This document shows positions 25,401 to 35,500 of a stretch of 64,000 nucleotides of DNA, one piece after another. The stretch covers positions 1 to 64,000 of the forward strand of contig CAKPSX010000001.1 in the NCBI GenBank assembly GCA_934184665.1. The letters are read 5' to 3'. The stretch comes from an uncultured Clostridia bacterium. Its GTDB lineage: Bacteria; Bacillota; Clostridia; TANB77; CAG-508. Position numbers and translations under genes: made by a program. The notes beneath the pieces are model-generated. The model was not told the DNA's origin. It saw only the letters and a program-made list of their open reading frames with translations, and ran no database searches. The first letter of the stretch is position 1. Every line of letters starts with the position of its first letter.

Positions 25401-27440
25401 GGAAGTGATACATGGTGTGCAGAACACACAACAGCACAAGATAGATGGAGAACAGGACAAAGGTATTCGGGATTAGATATTGACTCATCACCAGGAACAG
25501 CGGAAATATCAATGCAAAGTGATAAATTAGATACAAAAACATATGAAGATGATACAGATCTTGCACCAACATTTAAATTACAAGCAGATGAAAATTATAA
25601 AATAATATCTGGAACAGTTTTTGAAGATTCTCAAACAGAAGAAAGTAAAAAGACAAATGAAAGACTAGGAAATGGAATAAAAGATAATGGGGAAAATGCA
25701 GTAGAAAATGTTAGAGTCGAATTATTACGTGTAAATGATGAAGGAACAGAAACTGCAAAATTATATACAATAAATAATAAACAACCAGCAAGTACAGAAG
25801 CTGTAACATATACCAATGAAAATGGAGACTATTATTTTGAAGGTGTTGTAGTAGATAATTACATATTAAAATACACTTATGGAGGAAGCGACAATGAAAA
25901 TGAAAAATCGTTAATTGTATATCCAAAAGAAGAAAATGGTACAACGAAAACAGAAAAAGCCGCTATTGACGCAAGAAACTATAAATCTACTATAATAACA
26001 CAAGACCCTGTAAAAACGATAATGCAAAATAATACAAATGATGATGTTAAACAAAGTGATTTATTATGGCATTTAATAACAGATGAAAATGTATCAACAG
26101 CTGTAGACGATATTGATGACTTACATTGGAAATATAGAACAAAACAAGATGAAGAAAAAAATGTTAATGTAAATTATGATGAAGATACTGAAATGGTAAA
26201 TGAGAATACAAACAGACAATTAGATAAAGAAGCAAGGTTACAAATTAAATCTTTAATAAATAGTAATTTTGAAACACCTACAAGAGTATCAGCATACAGT
26301 TTACCATTTAAAGTACAGGTAGAATATACAAAAGAGCAGATACAGGAAGTAACAGAAGAAGGTGGTAAACTGAAGAAAACAACTAATGCAGCAGGACAAG
26401 AAGAAATAGTCAATGAAAGTTTTGACTATGATTGGGACAGATTTAATTTTGGAATTATAGAAAGACCAAGGGAAAACATAGTAGTTGATAAAACTATAGA
26501 CAGACTTAGAATAACATTAGCAAATGGACAAGTATTAACAGAAGGAAACCCATATGCAGGAAATATGGATTATACAAGGGCATTAGGAAATAAAGAAATA
26601 ACAACAAGAGACAAATTCCTTAAAGCAATTCAAAAAGAAAAACAAGTATTTATGGAAATGGATACAGAATTAATACAAGGAGCAAAACTAGAAATAATAT
26701 ATAAAATAACAGTTACAAACAATAGTGAAGAAGATGTTGAATATGACAAATATGATGAATTAACACAAGGAGGAGATGAAAAATATTACTGGTATGGAGA
26801 AGTAGAAAGAGAAGGAAAGAAAATAGCAAAAGACAAACTTATAAAACAATCTACAGAATACTTAGTAGATTATGTTGATTCGAGTTTAGTTTGTGAAACA
26901 GGAAAAGATTCACAAAATGCAGTGTGGCAAAAGGTTAAAAAAGACCAACTTAGAAATCACATATCTCAGAAAGTATCAAATTCACTAAATGCAAATAACA
27001 AACAGGATTATACCATACTTGTAACAAATGCATTTAAAAACGTAGCACCAAATGAATCACACTCAGAAACATTATATGCAAGTAAATTATTAGCAGCACA
27101 AGCAAAAGACCATGTTTATGAAAACCATACAGAAATAATACAATTAAATGGAAAAACAGCAAGGACGATATATCAAACAAATAAAGGAGAACAAATAGCC
27201 AAAGAATATAAACCAGGAGATTATGTGCCAAGTTTAAATGGAAGAGTTAAGAAACTTTCAGATGATACTACACAATCAATATTGGAAAGACTACATGAAC
27301 AAGACGATGATTCAACAACACTATTTATAACTCCACCAACAGGACTACCAGAAAACATTAAAATGTATATGATAGTAGGAGCTATAGGATTAATTGCAAT
27401 AGGAATAGAGATATGTATAATAAAACGAAAAATTACATAA
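22500..27440 (+). CDS. Giant surface protein B1 (thioester/SpaA/Cna-B type) with TPPTG sorting-like signal
   Basis: 1646 residues from ATG 22500. AAAGGGGG ends 6 nt upstream; the in-frame ATG 22494 abuts it and is unlikely. The signal peptide ends near 28 (VSFAA). Residues 45-200 resemble a thioester adhesin domain: Cys in NVYCTQHE, Gln in YGFLNQRQ. SpaA-like modules start near 247 (LTIKKVDAYTNDVLAGAKF) and 376 (LIIYKRDAMTKESLEGVGF). SdrD_B/Cna-B-like modules start near 549 and 1033. TPPTG (about 1611-1615), a membrane helix and the KRK tail form a cell-wall sorting-like signal. Such proteins attach covalently to host or wall targets. No sortase gene is in the window. It is probably co-transcribed with A1. 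Confidence 0.85.
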   Translation: MNKIKKVIFILLISFAILILKNNVSFAAVDITSLHENAVKQKVTIGQRSGQYRLEGTNNVYCTQHEKSMYNNAYAKVNTYIKISGNKVQIRQENSATLKDATYKTGSNAEEIKNWNPAWGPAPNLYEYSGYTEYYALANILKNMQGYGRYNAYTTTQRKLYGFLNQRQIFIANELGPFFSSRNYNKTKDFSKEWADAQTAEKTGKGFQGTLEIYLLVPITSSGQNKIGVQNLMVVTYSPKVEVVDTALTIKKVDAYTNDVLAGAKFIIGQQGTGSNGQDVYLKNSVNQGNTYDYEWTTNKSEAKIYTTDKYGKINLYDLPEKINGTDTYIVYTIEETEPPDGYKSNSNNRQTMTATFSGGLEVTVTVTNIPDSFDNQLIIYKRDAMTKESLEGVGFVIKRQLLNQSVSSNGEHCWDNSEWRYLRTNGNGSYEWVSSKSSADTFYTDASGRIVIKNLEVSETTYVWEHFRGLCRYHSGYRQYIYHRSGHYMPRETPINYQVEEVSMPSKLYGDYWGNIGNQKSFVLTPNSSNDYITQVTVDNMPISKPTGNVKISGKVWVEGASTSKGNGNFNDEYNSGKDELLAGIRVYWKDASGNIISTAVTNGNGRYEMGYTINYDFCTWSMDQQVYNRLNNSYIEFEYDGKKYTTVKNNMRNSENTSRAIENYDSKAKSRYDLDSSFCKVNNNGIYDSDSGGNRVTDFTVTADTSKIKNILSGRYYDIETVRKNGCIYHTYRTVHHKDGSTSTETVHHYDYRITEWNIKNMNLGLFEKEQPDLGLVSDIAKVDVIMKGQKYTYTNGNRGITSDDYGVNTKVSFGNNETYNRPVNPSDIAYVNDNNTQDLEVYITYNIRVQNQSSTLYTQVKEIVNYYDSRLEIVQSDNPKKQWHDTSQYSTYGNQIKSNGFNKAYSTELATDEDGYDLLLEPQTLSDTIEIKFRVKDEVVKSLINQEPILFSNVSEIYAYASYYGSDTWCAEHTTAQDRWRTGQRYSGLDIDSSPGTAEISMQSDKLDTKTYEDDTDLAPTFKLQADENYKIISGTVFEDSQTEESKKTNERLGNGIKDNGENAVENVRVELLRVNDEGTETAKLYTINNKQPASTEAVTYTNENGDYYFEGVVVDNYILKYTYGGSDNENEKSLIVYPKEENGTTKTEKAAIDARNYKSTIITQDPVKTIMQNNTNDDVKQSDLLWHLITDENVSTAVDDIDDLHWKYRTKQDEEKNVNVNYDEDTEMVNENTNRQLDKEARLQIKSLINSNFETPTRVSAYSLPFKVQVEYTKEQIQEVTEEGGKLKKTTNAAGQEEIVNESFDYDWDRFNFGIIERPRENIVVDKTIDRLRITLANGQVLTEGNPYAGNMDYTRALGNKEITTRDKFLKAIQKEKQVFMEMDTELIQGAKLEIIYKITVTNNSEEDVEYDKYDELTQGGDEKYYWYGEVEREGKKIAKDKLIKQSTEYLVDYVDSSLVCETGKDSQNAVWQKVKKDQLRNHISQKVSNSLNANNKQDYTILVTNAFKNVAPNESHSETLYASKLLAAQAKDHVYENHTEIIQLNGKTARTIYQTNKGEQIAKEYKPGDYVPSLNGRVKKLSDDTTQSILERLHEQDDDSTTLFITPPTGLPENIKMYMIVGAIGLIAIGIEICIIKRKIT

Positions 27441-27527
27441 ATTACCAAAAACATTATGGAAACCTTATGCAAATAACTGGAAAACCAGAAAAACAAGTCA
27501 AAAAAACAAAAAAATTGTCAAAAAAAA

Positions 27528-27556
27528 TTGTAAAAATCTGAAAATTGTGATATCAT
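27528..27556 (+). promoter_or_regulatory. Promoter of the second surface module
   Basis: TTGTAA (27528-27533), 17 nt, TATCAT (27551-27556). It gives A2-B2 transcription independent of A1-B1, without the long leader seen before A1. Confidence 0.6.
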
Positions 27557-27603
27557 ATAAAGAGGATTAAAAGTAGAATATTATGATAAATGGAGGAAAG
27601 ATG

Positions 27604-30600
27604 ATGAAAAGAAAAATTTTAGAAAAATTGTTGGTATCAATAATGATAATCACACTATCAGCAACCGACTTTTTAACGTTGGGCGCAAACTTAGTAAGTT
27701 ATGCTACAGATTTGAGCAAAACAACAAACAATAATAACATTGAATTTTCTACATACTTCAAGGATGCAGAAGGTAACAAAGTTGACACAGTACAGGAAGA
27801 CATAAACAAAGAAGACCTTAAACTATATGCAGAAATTGCAGTAAAAAGAGAAGGATACTTTAATGGAACAATAGAATTACAAGAAGGTAACTTCAACTTC
27901 AAAAATACTGCAAGTGAAGGAATAAGCCATATAGATGGTAACAAAATAACATTAAACCAAATAAATGCTGGAAGCACTGTAGAAATAGAATTAGGCATAG
28001 CACCAGTTAAATCAGAGCAAATGATGCTAAGCCAATTAAATATGACATCAAAGATAAAATTAGCAGGAACATATATGGAAACTTCATATAAAGGAAAAGA
28101 CATAAGTGCAGAAAAAAATGTTACTTTAAACCTAATAGCAGATGAGGCAAACTCATCTGCTGAGGTAAGCAACGAAATTGTAACAAACAAAATCTTTAAT
28201 GTTAATGGTGAAAATAAGAGAATAGTTCAAATGTTAGTAAAATCAAAAATAACAAATAATAACTATCCAGTAAAACAAACAACACTAACAGCAGAAGTAC
28301 CAGAAACGAATAAAGATAAACTACAAAAAATTGAAGTAGTAGCATTAAGAACAGAAGCAACAAATGGACAAGAAAACAATACAACTGTTACAAGTTCAAC
28401 AACAGAAAATGGCGCAGAAATTCAAAACACACAAATAACAGTTGAAAATGCTGGTGAAACAATCAGCTGGAAAAGAAATACCTCAGATGAATTTATCGTA
28501 ACATATATATATGATGAAAATGCAAATGTAAATGGAACAGAATTTAAAACAAATACAGAAATAGAATTATATAACACAGAAAATAAATTCAGTAAAGAAA
28601 CATCAGCAATTGTAGGGACAGAAGAACTAAGCAATGTTGTGGTATCAGAAATTGAACTAGATAACACAGAAACATACAAAGGTCAATTATATGCAAATAC
28701 TAAAACAGAAGACAAAAAAGAAATACCTTTTAATACAACAACAAAAATCTTAGTAAGATCAGCAGGAATTGCAGAAGCAATAGATGTTAAAGAAGAAAAA
28801 GATACATTTACAGGAATTGAACTTGATGCAAATACAAGATATGTACAAACAGCAATAAATAGAGAAAGAATGTTAGCAATGCTAGGGCAAGATGGATATT
28901 TAGATATAACAGCAGGAGGAACAAGCTATAGACTAACAAAAGACAGTGAAGTAAATGAAAATGGAAACATAATAATTAATTACAATGAAACAGTAAGAGA
29001 AATAGAAATTTCAACAAGTAAACCAGTAAATGCAGGAGTATTAAACATTCAACATGAAAAAGCAATAATGGCAAGTGATTATGTTACAGAACAAATAAAA
29101 CCTGTAACAGGATTGATAGCAAAAAATATATCAACAATGAAGGCAACAATAGATACAACAGTTGAAAAAGGCGTTCAAGAAGCGGCAGAAAAAATTGCAG
29201 GAGCAACAACGGATGCAAAAAACGCAGCTGAAGACGTGATAAAAGATGGTGTTAAAGAAGCTGGAGAAAAAATTTCAGAAGTAATAACTAAAAACGAAGA
29301 TTCAGCAGAAAAACCATTAAAAGAAACATACTCAAAAGTTGAATTAACAGTAAATAAAGCAAACTTATCAACAATGTCAGTAAACAATGATGTAGCATTA
29401 GGAGTTAAATTTATAACAAATGGAACACAATATGATTTATTTAAAAATCCAAAAGTAGTTATTCAATTACCAGAACAAGTAAAAGATGTAACATTAAAAG
29501 GAATAGATAAATTATATGGAGATGAATTTACAATAACAAAGAAATCATATGACAAAGTAAATAAAATGATTGAGATTGAATTAAATGGAGAGCAAACAGC
29601 ATATGCAGAAAATGATGCAACACAATTATATTTACAAGTTAATTTAGATATAACACTAGAACAAACAGCAGCAAGCAAAACTGAAGAAATAACAATGTCA
29701 TATAAAAATGACAATGCTACAAATTATTATGAAGATGGAATTGTTACAAAAGCCGTAGGAATAAGTGCACCAAGTGGAATAATAACAATAAACAATTTAA
29801 ACACATACAACATAAATTCAGTAGCAGGAATAAATGAAAGCAAACAATTGGTAGACTTAGATAAAGAAACAGCTGGTGGAACAAATGCAGAATATCAAAT
29901 ATCAGTAGTAAATAACACAGGAAGTAAAATAAATAATACAAAAATATTAGGATATTTCCCAACAAAAGGAGAAATACAAACACAAAATGAAACAATAACA
30001 AACACATTAGAAACAAGTGTTGCGGAAGCAATAAAAGCAGGAAATGCAAAAGTATATTATAGCGAAAATAGCAAAGCAACAGCAGATTTAGAAAACACAT
30101 CAAATGGTTGGACACAAGATACAAGTGCAATAGCAAATGCAAAAGTTTACTTAATAGACTTAGGAACAATGAATATTGGTGCAAGCTACACAACAGGATA
30201 TACAAGCAAAATATCAACAAATATAGACTATGATTTATCATCATATGCAGGATATAAAGTTATATATAATGATGGAGAAACTACACAAACAGTAGAATCA
30301 ACATTAGTTGGTATGACAACAGAAGGCGGAATAAAAGCAGAAGATATTAAGATGGAAACGTCAGTATCCGCAACAGTTGGAAATGATACACTAAAAGATG
30401 GTGATACAGTAAAAGCAGGTGAAGTTATAAGATATAAAGTTACTGCTAAAAATGTTGGAGAAAGAAAACTTAAAGATGTTACAATTAAAGGACAAGTTCC
30501 AGAAGGAACAGTTCTAGTAGAACCAGAAGAAGAATTCAAATCAACAGGACTATCATATTATGTGGAAAAAACAGATGCAAAAGAAGTTTCAAAAACAATA

Positions 30601-32580
30601 GAAAGTATTGAACCAGGACAAGAATACAGTATAGAATATGAAGTTAGAGTTAATATGAATGCAACAAATGGAACAGAAATAACAAACAAAGAAATTACAA
30701 CATGTGGAGAATTTAAACAAGAAGGCAATGAAATGAAATTAAAAATTGCCGAATCAAAGATAAGGGTAACATTAAAGAAATTAGTAGATGCAGATATAGA
30801 TAGTGTATATACTGGTGAATACATGGAATACACAGCATTTGTAGAAAACTTATCAAATGAAGCAGTAAAAGATGTAACACTAAAGATAAATACAACAGGT
30901 GCAGAACTTGTATATTTAGATGACAGCGAAGGAAATGACATGGAAAAAACAAACGAAATAAAAATTAGTGAAATTGCACCAAATGAAAAAATAGGTTATT
31001 CATTCTCAGTAGAAATTAAAGAAGATGCAATAAAAGAGTTTGACACAAGTGTTATAGTAAAAGATGCTGATGGAAATGAATATAGAGCAAATAAAGTTGA
31101 TTTAAAAATTAATCAACATAATGCAAAAGTAAGTTTAACAACACCAAATAATGGTGATTATGTAGAATCTGGAGATGAAATAAGATATGAGATAGAAATT
31201 ACTAACTCAGAAAATTCAATCCAAGTAGTAAAAGTACATGACAATATACCAGAAGAATTAGAAATACAAGAAATAATCGAAAATGGTGAAACTGTAATGC
31301 AAATAACTGATGACACAGTAGAAGATACATTTGTAGGAAATATATCTAATCAAATAACTTATCCAACAATATTACAACCAAATGGAACTACAAAGATTAC
31401 AATAATAACAAAAGTAAGAGAAAGTCAAGAACAATCTGAAACAAAAACAATAAAAAATGTAGTAGAGGTAAAAACAGAAAAAACATTATCTGGAGAATTA
31501 CAAGAAATAACATTAGGTAAATCAGAAGAAGTAACACATATTATTAAAGGAACAATAAGTGAAGAAATGAAACACATCATAAGTGGTGTTGCATGGTTAG
31601 ATGCAAATGGAAATGGACAAAAAGATACAGACGAAACAGTATTACCAGATATTACAGTAAGATTATTAGATACAAAAACAGATAAACTTGCAACAGATAG
31701 AGATGGAAATGCATTAGAAACAAAAACAGGAGAAGATGGAACATATACATTTAGTAAAGTTGAAGAAGGTCAATATATAGTAGTATTTGACTATGATACA
31801 ACAAAATATGAACCAACAGCTTATATGCAAAGTGGAGTTAGTGATGGACTAAATTCAAAAGCAATAGCAAAAGTATTTGACGGAGAAGTTAAAGGTAATG
31901 CAGGAACAGATACTATAGAATTAACAGAAAGTGTATTTAATATAAACTTAGGTTTAAAACAAAACTTAAAATTCGACCTAGAACTAGGGAAATATATAAA
32001 TTCAATAGTAGTACAAAATTCAAAAGGAACAAAAACATATGAATGCAAAGATAGTGAAACATTTAAGAAAATAGAAATAAGTTCAAAACAACTTAATGAT
32101 TCAATAGTAGTATTAAATTACACAATAAGAGTAAAAAATACTGGAGAAGTTGCAGGATATGTTTCAAATATCAGAGATTACTTACCAAGTGGACTAACAT
32201 TTAGTTCAGAATTAAACCCAGACTGGTATTTAGCAGGACAAGACTTATATACAAAGAGTTTAGCAAATGCAAGAATAGAACCTGGAGAAGTAAAAGAAAT
32301 AAAATTAGTACTAACAAAAACAATGACAACAGACAATGTTGGATTAGTAAACAACAGAGCGGAAATAGTAGAAAGTTATAATGAACTTGGAAAAGTTGAT
32401 ATAGATTCAACAGAAAACAATCAAGCAAATGGAGAAGATGACTTAGGTTCAGCAGATGTAATTATTGGTATAAGTACAGGTATGACAAATATCTTAAATA
32501 TAACATTAATAATAATTAACACTGGATTAATAGCATTTGCAATATATTTATTATTCAGAAAGAAAAATGAAACGAAGTAG
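27604..32580 (+). CDS. Giant surface protein A2, paralogue of A1
   Basis: 1658 residues from ATG 27604. GGAGG 27592-27596 is 7 nt upstream; ATG 27601 is also possible. The layout is as in A1: signal peptide ending VSYAT, DUF11-like modules near 763, 943 and 1195, an SdrD_B-like domain near 1325 (ISGVAWLDANGNGQKD), and a C-terminal helix with RKKNETK tail. Long stretches match A1 almost exactly (for example the segment around NNLNTYNINSVAGI). Others differ, notably an Ala/Glu/Lys-rich, probably helical insertion at about 515-572 (AAEKIAGATTDAKNAAEDV) that A1 lacks. It is followed 16 nt later by B2. An adhesin or stalk role is inferred from domain type only. Confidence 0.85.
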   Translation: MKRKILEKLLVSIMIITLSATDFLTLGANLVSYATDLSKTTNNNNIEFSTYFKDAEGNKVDTVQEDINKEDLKLYAEIAVKREGYFNGTIELQEGNFNFKNTASEGISHIDGNKITLNQINAGSTVEIELGIAPVKSEQMMLSQLNMTSKIKLAGTYMETSYKGKDISAEKNVTLNLIADEANSSAEVSNEIVTNKIFNVNGENKRIVQMLVKSKITNNNYPVKQTTLTAEVPETNKDKLQKIEVVALRTEATNGQENNTTVTSSTTENGAEIQNTQITVENAGETISWKRNTSDEFIVTYIYDENANVNGTEFKTNTEIELYNTENKFSKETSAIVGTEELSNVVVSEIELDNTETYKGQLYANTKTEDKKEIPFNTTTKILVRSAGIAEAIDVKEEKDTFTGIELDANTRYVQTAINRERMLAMLGQDGYLDITAGGTSYRLTKDSEVNENGNIIINYNETVREIEISTSKPVNAGVLNIQHEKAIMASDYVTEQIKPVTGLIAKNISTMKATIDTTVEKGVQEAAEKIAGATTDAKNAAEDVIKDGVKEAGEKISEVITKNEDSAEKPLKETYSKVELTVNKANLSTMSVNNDVALGVKFITNGTQYDLFKNPKVVIQLPEQVKDVTLKGIDKLYGDEFTITKKSYDKVNKMIEIELNGEQTAYAENDATQLYLQVNLDITLEQTAASKTEEITMSYKNDNATNYYEDGIVTKAVGISAPSGIITINNLNTYNINSVAGINESKQLVDLDKETAGGTNAEYQISVVNNTGSKINNTKILGYFPTKGEIQTQNETITNTLETSVAEAIKAGNAKVYYSENSKATADLENTSNGWTQDTSAIANAKVYLIDLGTMNIGASYTTGYTSKISTNIDYDLSSYAGYKVIYNDGETTQTVESTLVGMTTEGGIKAEDIKMETSVSATVGNDTLKDGDTVKAGEVIRYKVTAKNVGERKLKDVTIKGQVPEGTVLVEPEEEFKSTGLSYYVEKTDAKEVSKTIESIEPGQEYSIEYEVRVNMNATNGTEITNKEITTCGEFKQEGNEMKLKIAESKIRVTLKKLVDADIDSVYTGEYMEYTAFVENLSNEAVKDVTLKINTTGAELVYLDDSEGNDMEKTNEIKISEIAPNEKIGYSFSVEIKEDAIKEFDTSVIVKDADGNEYRANKVDLKINQHNAKVSLTTPNNGDYVESGDEIRYEIEITNSENSIQVVKVHDNIPEELEIQEIIENGETVMQITDDTVEDTFVGNISNQITYPTILQPNGTTKITIITKVRESQEQSETKTIKNVVEVKTEKTLSGELQEITLGKSEEVTHIIKGTISEEMKHIISGVAWLDANGNGQKDTDETVLPDITVRLLDTKTDKLATDRDGNALETKTGEDGTYTFSKVEEGQYIVVFDYDTTKYEPTAYMQSGVSDGLNSKAIAKVFDGEVKGNAGTDTIELTESVFNINLGLKQNLKFDLELGKYINSIVVQNSKGTKTYECKDSETFKKIEISSKQLNDSIVVLNYTIRVKNTGEVAGYVSNIRDYLPSGLTFSSELNPDWYLAGQDLYTKSLANARIEPGEVKEIKLVLTKTMTTDNVGLVNNRAEIVESYNELGKVDIDSTENNQANGEDDLGSADVIIGISTGMTNILNITLIIINTGLIAFAIYLLFRKKNETK

Positions 32581-32596
32581 TAAAGGGGTGAAAGAT

Positions 32597-35500
32597 GTGA
32601 GTAAATTGAAAAAAATATTTTTCATACTAATGATGACCTTACTGATTGTGCTATTGAAAAATAGCACATGTCAGGCAACAGCACAGGAAGTCCTAGGGCT
32701 AAAAGAAAATGCCGTTGGTAAGACAGTATATACAGGTGGTTCTGAATTATATAATAGATGGGGAAATTTTGAAAATGTATATTGTGCAAGACAAGACAAA
32801 ACATTAAATGATGGTCAAAACTATAATTGTCAAGTAGTTTATTACATAGAGCTTAAAGGAAATGAAGCAAACTTCTGTAATAGAACTAATCCTACATTAA
32901 GACCAGCAACTGGTTCAGGAACAGATTACAGATGGGGACAATTAGCAAATATATTAGCATTAGGAAAAAATAAAGGATATAGAACTTCAGCAGGATGTAC
33001 AGATACCCAATATGGATTATGGTATTTCCTTGGAACACAAAACGAATGGATAAAAGAAAAGTTTGGAGCAAGCTGGATGATTCAATCAAGTTATTTTACA
33101 CATGCTAGATGGCAAACAACAGTTAAATTAGGAAAATCATATAGTGATAAATGTGCTAACTTAGCTAAAAATAATTCAGGATATAAAGGAACAGTAAGAA
33201 TATACTGGCTAGAAGCTAAAAACCAAAGTGTTAACCAAAGTCTTATGATAGTTGAACTTGAAGATAGCAAAGAATCAGAAATGATACTAATAGACAAACA
33301 AGATAGTAATGATAAATCATATTTAGGTGGAGTATCATTCAAAGTAAAAAATGATGCAAGCGGAATGTACATCAAAAAAGCAGATGTAGTTGATGAAAAA
33401 AATTCTGATAGATATGTATATGAGGTAAAAGACCCATCAACATCAAATACAGAATATTGGACATCAGACATATCTCAAGCAATGACGTTTACAACAGGTA
33501 CGGAAAAGAATTATAAGGGAATACAAATAAAAGGTATTCCATCTGGAACATATACAGCAATTGAAACATCAAATCCACATAGTGGATATGAAGGTAGTAT
33601 AAACAAAACATTTAGTATATCATCAACATCTTATGAAGATTACACAAACTCAAATATACTATATAATACAAAACAAGAACAAGGAAGCGGAAATGTTAAA
33701 ATTTCTGGAACGGTATGGGAAGATATTGCTAGCAACAAAGAAAATGATGGTAAAGGTAATAGTAAAAAAGATAGCGGAGAAAAAGGTATCGAAGGAGTAA
33801 AAGTATATTGGAAAAGCGCAGATGGTAGTATAATTGCAAGTACGACAACTGGAAGTGATGGAAGCTACACAATGAGAACCAATATCGACTTAGGATTCTG
33901 TAGATGGTATATTGATCAAGCAGCATATAACAGAATAAACAATTCATATGTAGAATTCGCTTATAATGGATTAACATATACAACAGTTGCATACGCATCA
34001 AATGGCGACGCAGATACATCAAAAGTAATTGAAAATTCATCATCAAGAACAAGTTTAGACAATTCATTTAGTCAAATAAGCAATAAAGGTGTTTCAACAA
34101 ATGGCTCAAGACTAGAATATACATATAGCTCTAACCCAGAAGTAGGTTCAACAAGAATTGCAACATTAAGTTCTCCAACAAGTATGAGTGATTTTACAGT
34201 AACAGCAGACACTAAAAATGTATTAAGTAAATATAAATTTTTACAAACATATCCTGCATTAGATACACAAGAGAGATCAGGATGTATAAGACACCATTAT
34301 GTATCATGTTCAAAACATGGAAGTCACCATGTATGTGACGAATATGGAAGCAAAACAGTATCTTGGGAAATATCTAATGTAAACTGTGGATTATATAAAA
34401 GAGAACAACCAGACCTTGCAATAGGTACAGATATTGAAAAAGTTGACGTTATAATGAAAGGACAACAATATACTTATAAATATGGTCAAAGAGGATTACC
34501 AGATGGAAGCTATAAATATGACAAAGTAAGTTTTAGTGATAGAAATACTGAGAAATATAATAGACCAGTAAATCCATCAGATATAGCATATATCAATAAA
34601 GATGGAAATAATCCAGATGACTTACAAGTATATGTAACATATAATGTAAGAGTACAAAATCAATCTAGAAATTTAATGGCAGAAGTACAGGAAATTGTAA
34701 ACTATTATGATGCAAATTATTCTTTATTCGATGGTAATTGGCGAGATGTAAGTAAAAATGGAGATAGATATAATTCAAATGGATTTAAGGCAGCATATAA
34801 TCAACAATTACAAGGCGTAAAACTTGCACCAGGTGAAGAATCAGAAACAATTAGTTTAACATTAAAAGTTAATAATGATGTTGTAAAAGAATTAATACAA
34901 AAAGACAGATTATTTAAAAATGTTTCAGAAATATATATGTATTCATCATATTACGGAAGTAATGCATTATGTGCAGAATATCAAACAGCAAGTGAAAAAG
35001 GCAGAACAGGAAAGCAATATGCTGGAATAGATAAAGATTCAGCACCAGGAAATGCAGAAATTAAAATATCAAATAACACATTAGATATATCTACATTTGA
35101 AGATGATACAGGTATAGCTCCAACATTTATGCTAATAAAAGCAGATAATTACAAACAGATATCAGGTACAGTATATGAAGATTCAACTACTGTAAATGAT
35201 AATAAAAGACTTGGAGATGGACAAAATAATGGAGAGAAAGGTGTAGCAAATGTCAGAGTGGACTTATTAAAAGTTAATGATGATGGTAGTACACAATTAG
35301 CAGATTTATATTATATTGAAAATGGTGAGGCTAAAACAAAACAAGCTACGACATATACAGATGCAAATGGACATTATGAATTCGGAAATAATGCCAAAGA
35401 GGGAGAAGACTCAGGAGTTGTAGTAGACAACTATATTGTAAAATACACATACGGAAATAATACAGAATCAACGGTAAAATACGGTGATACAGAAGAAAAA

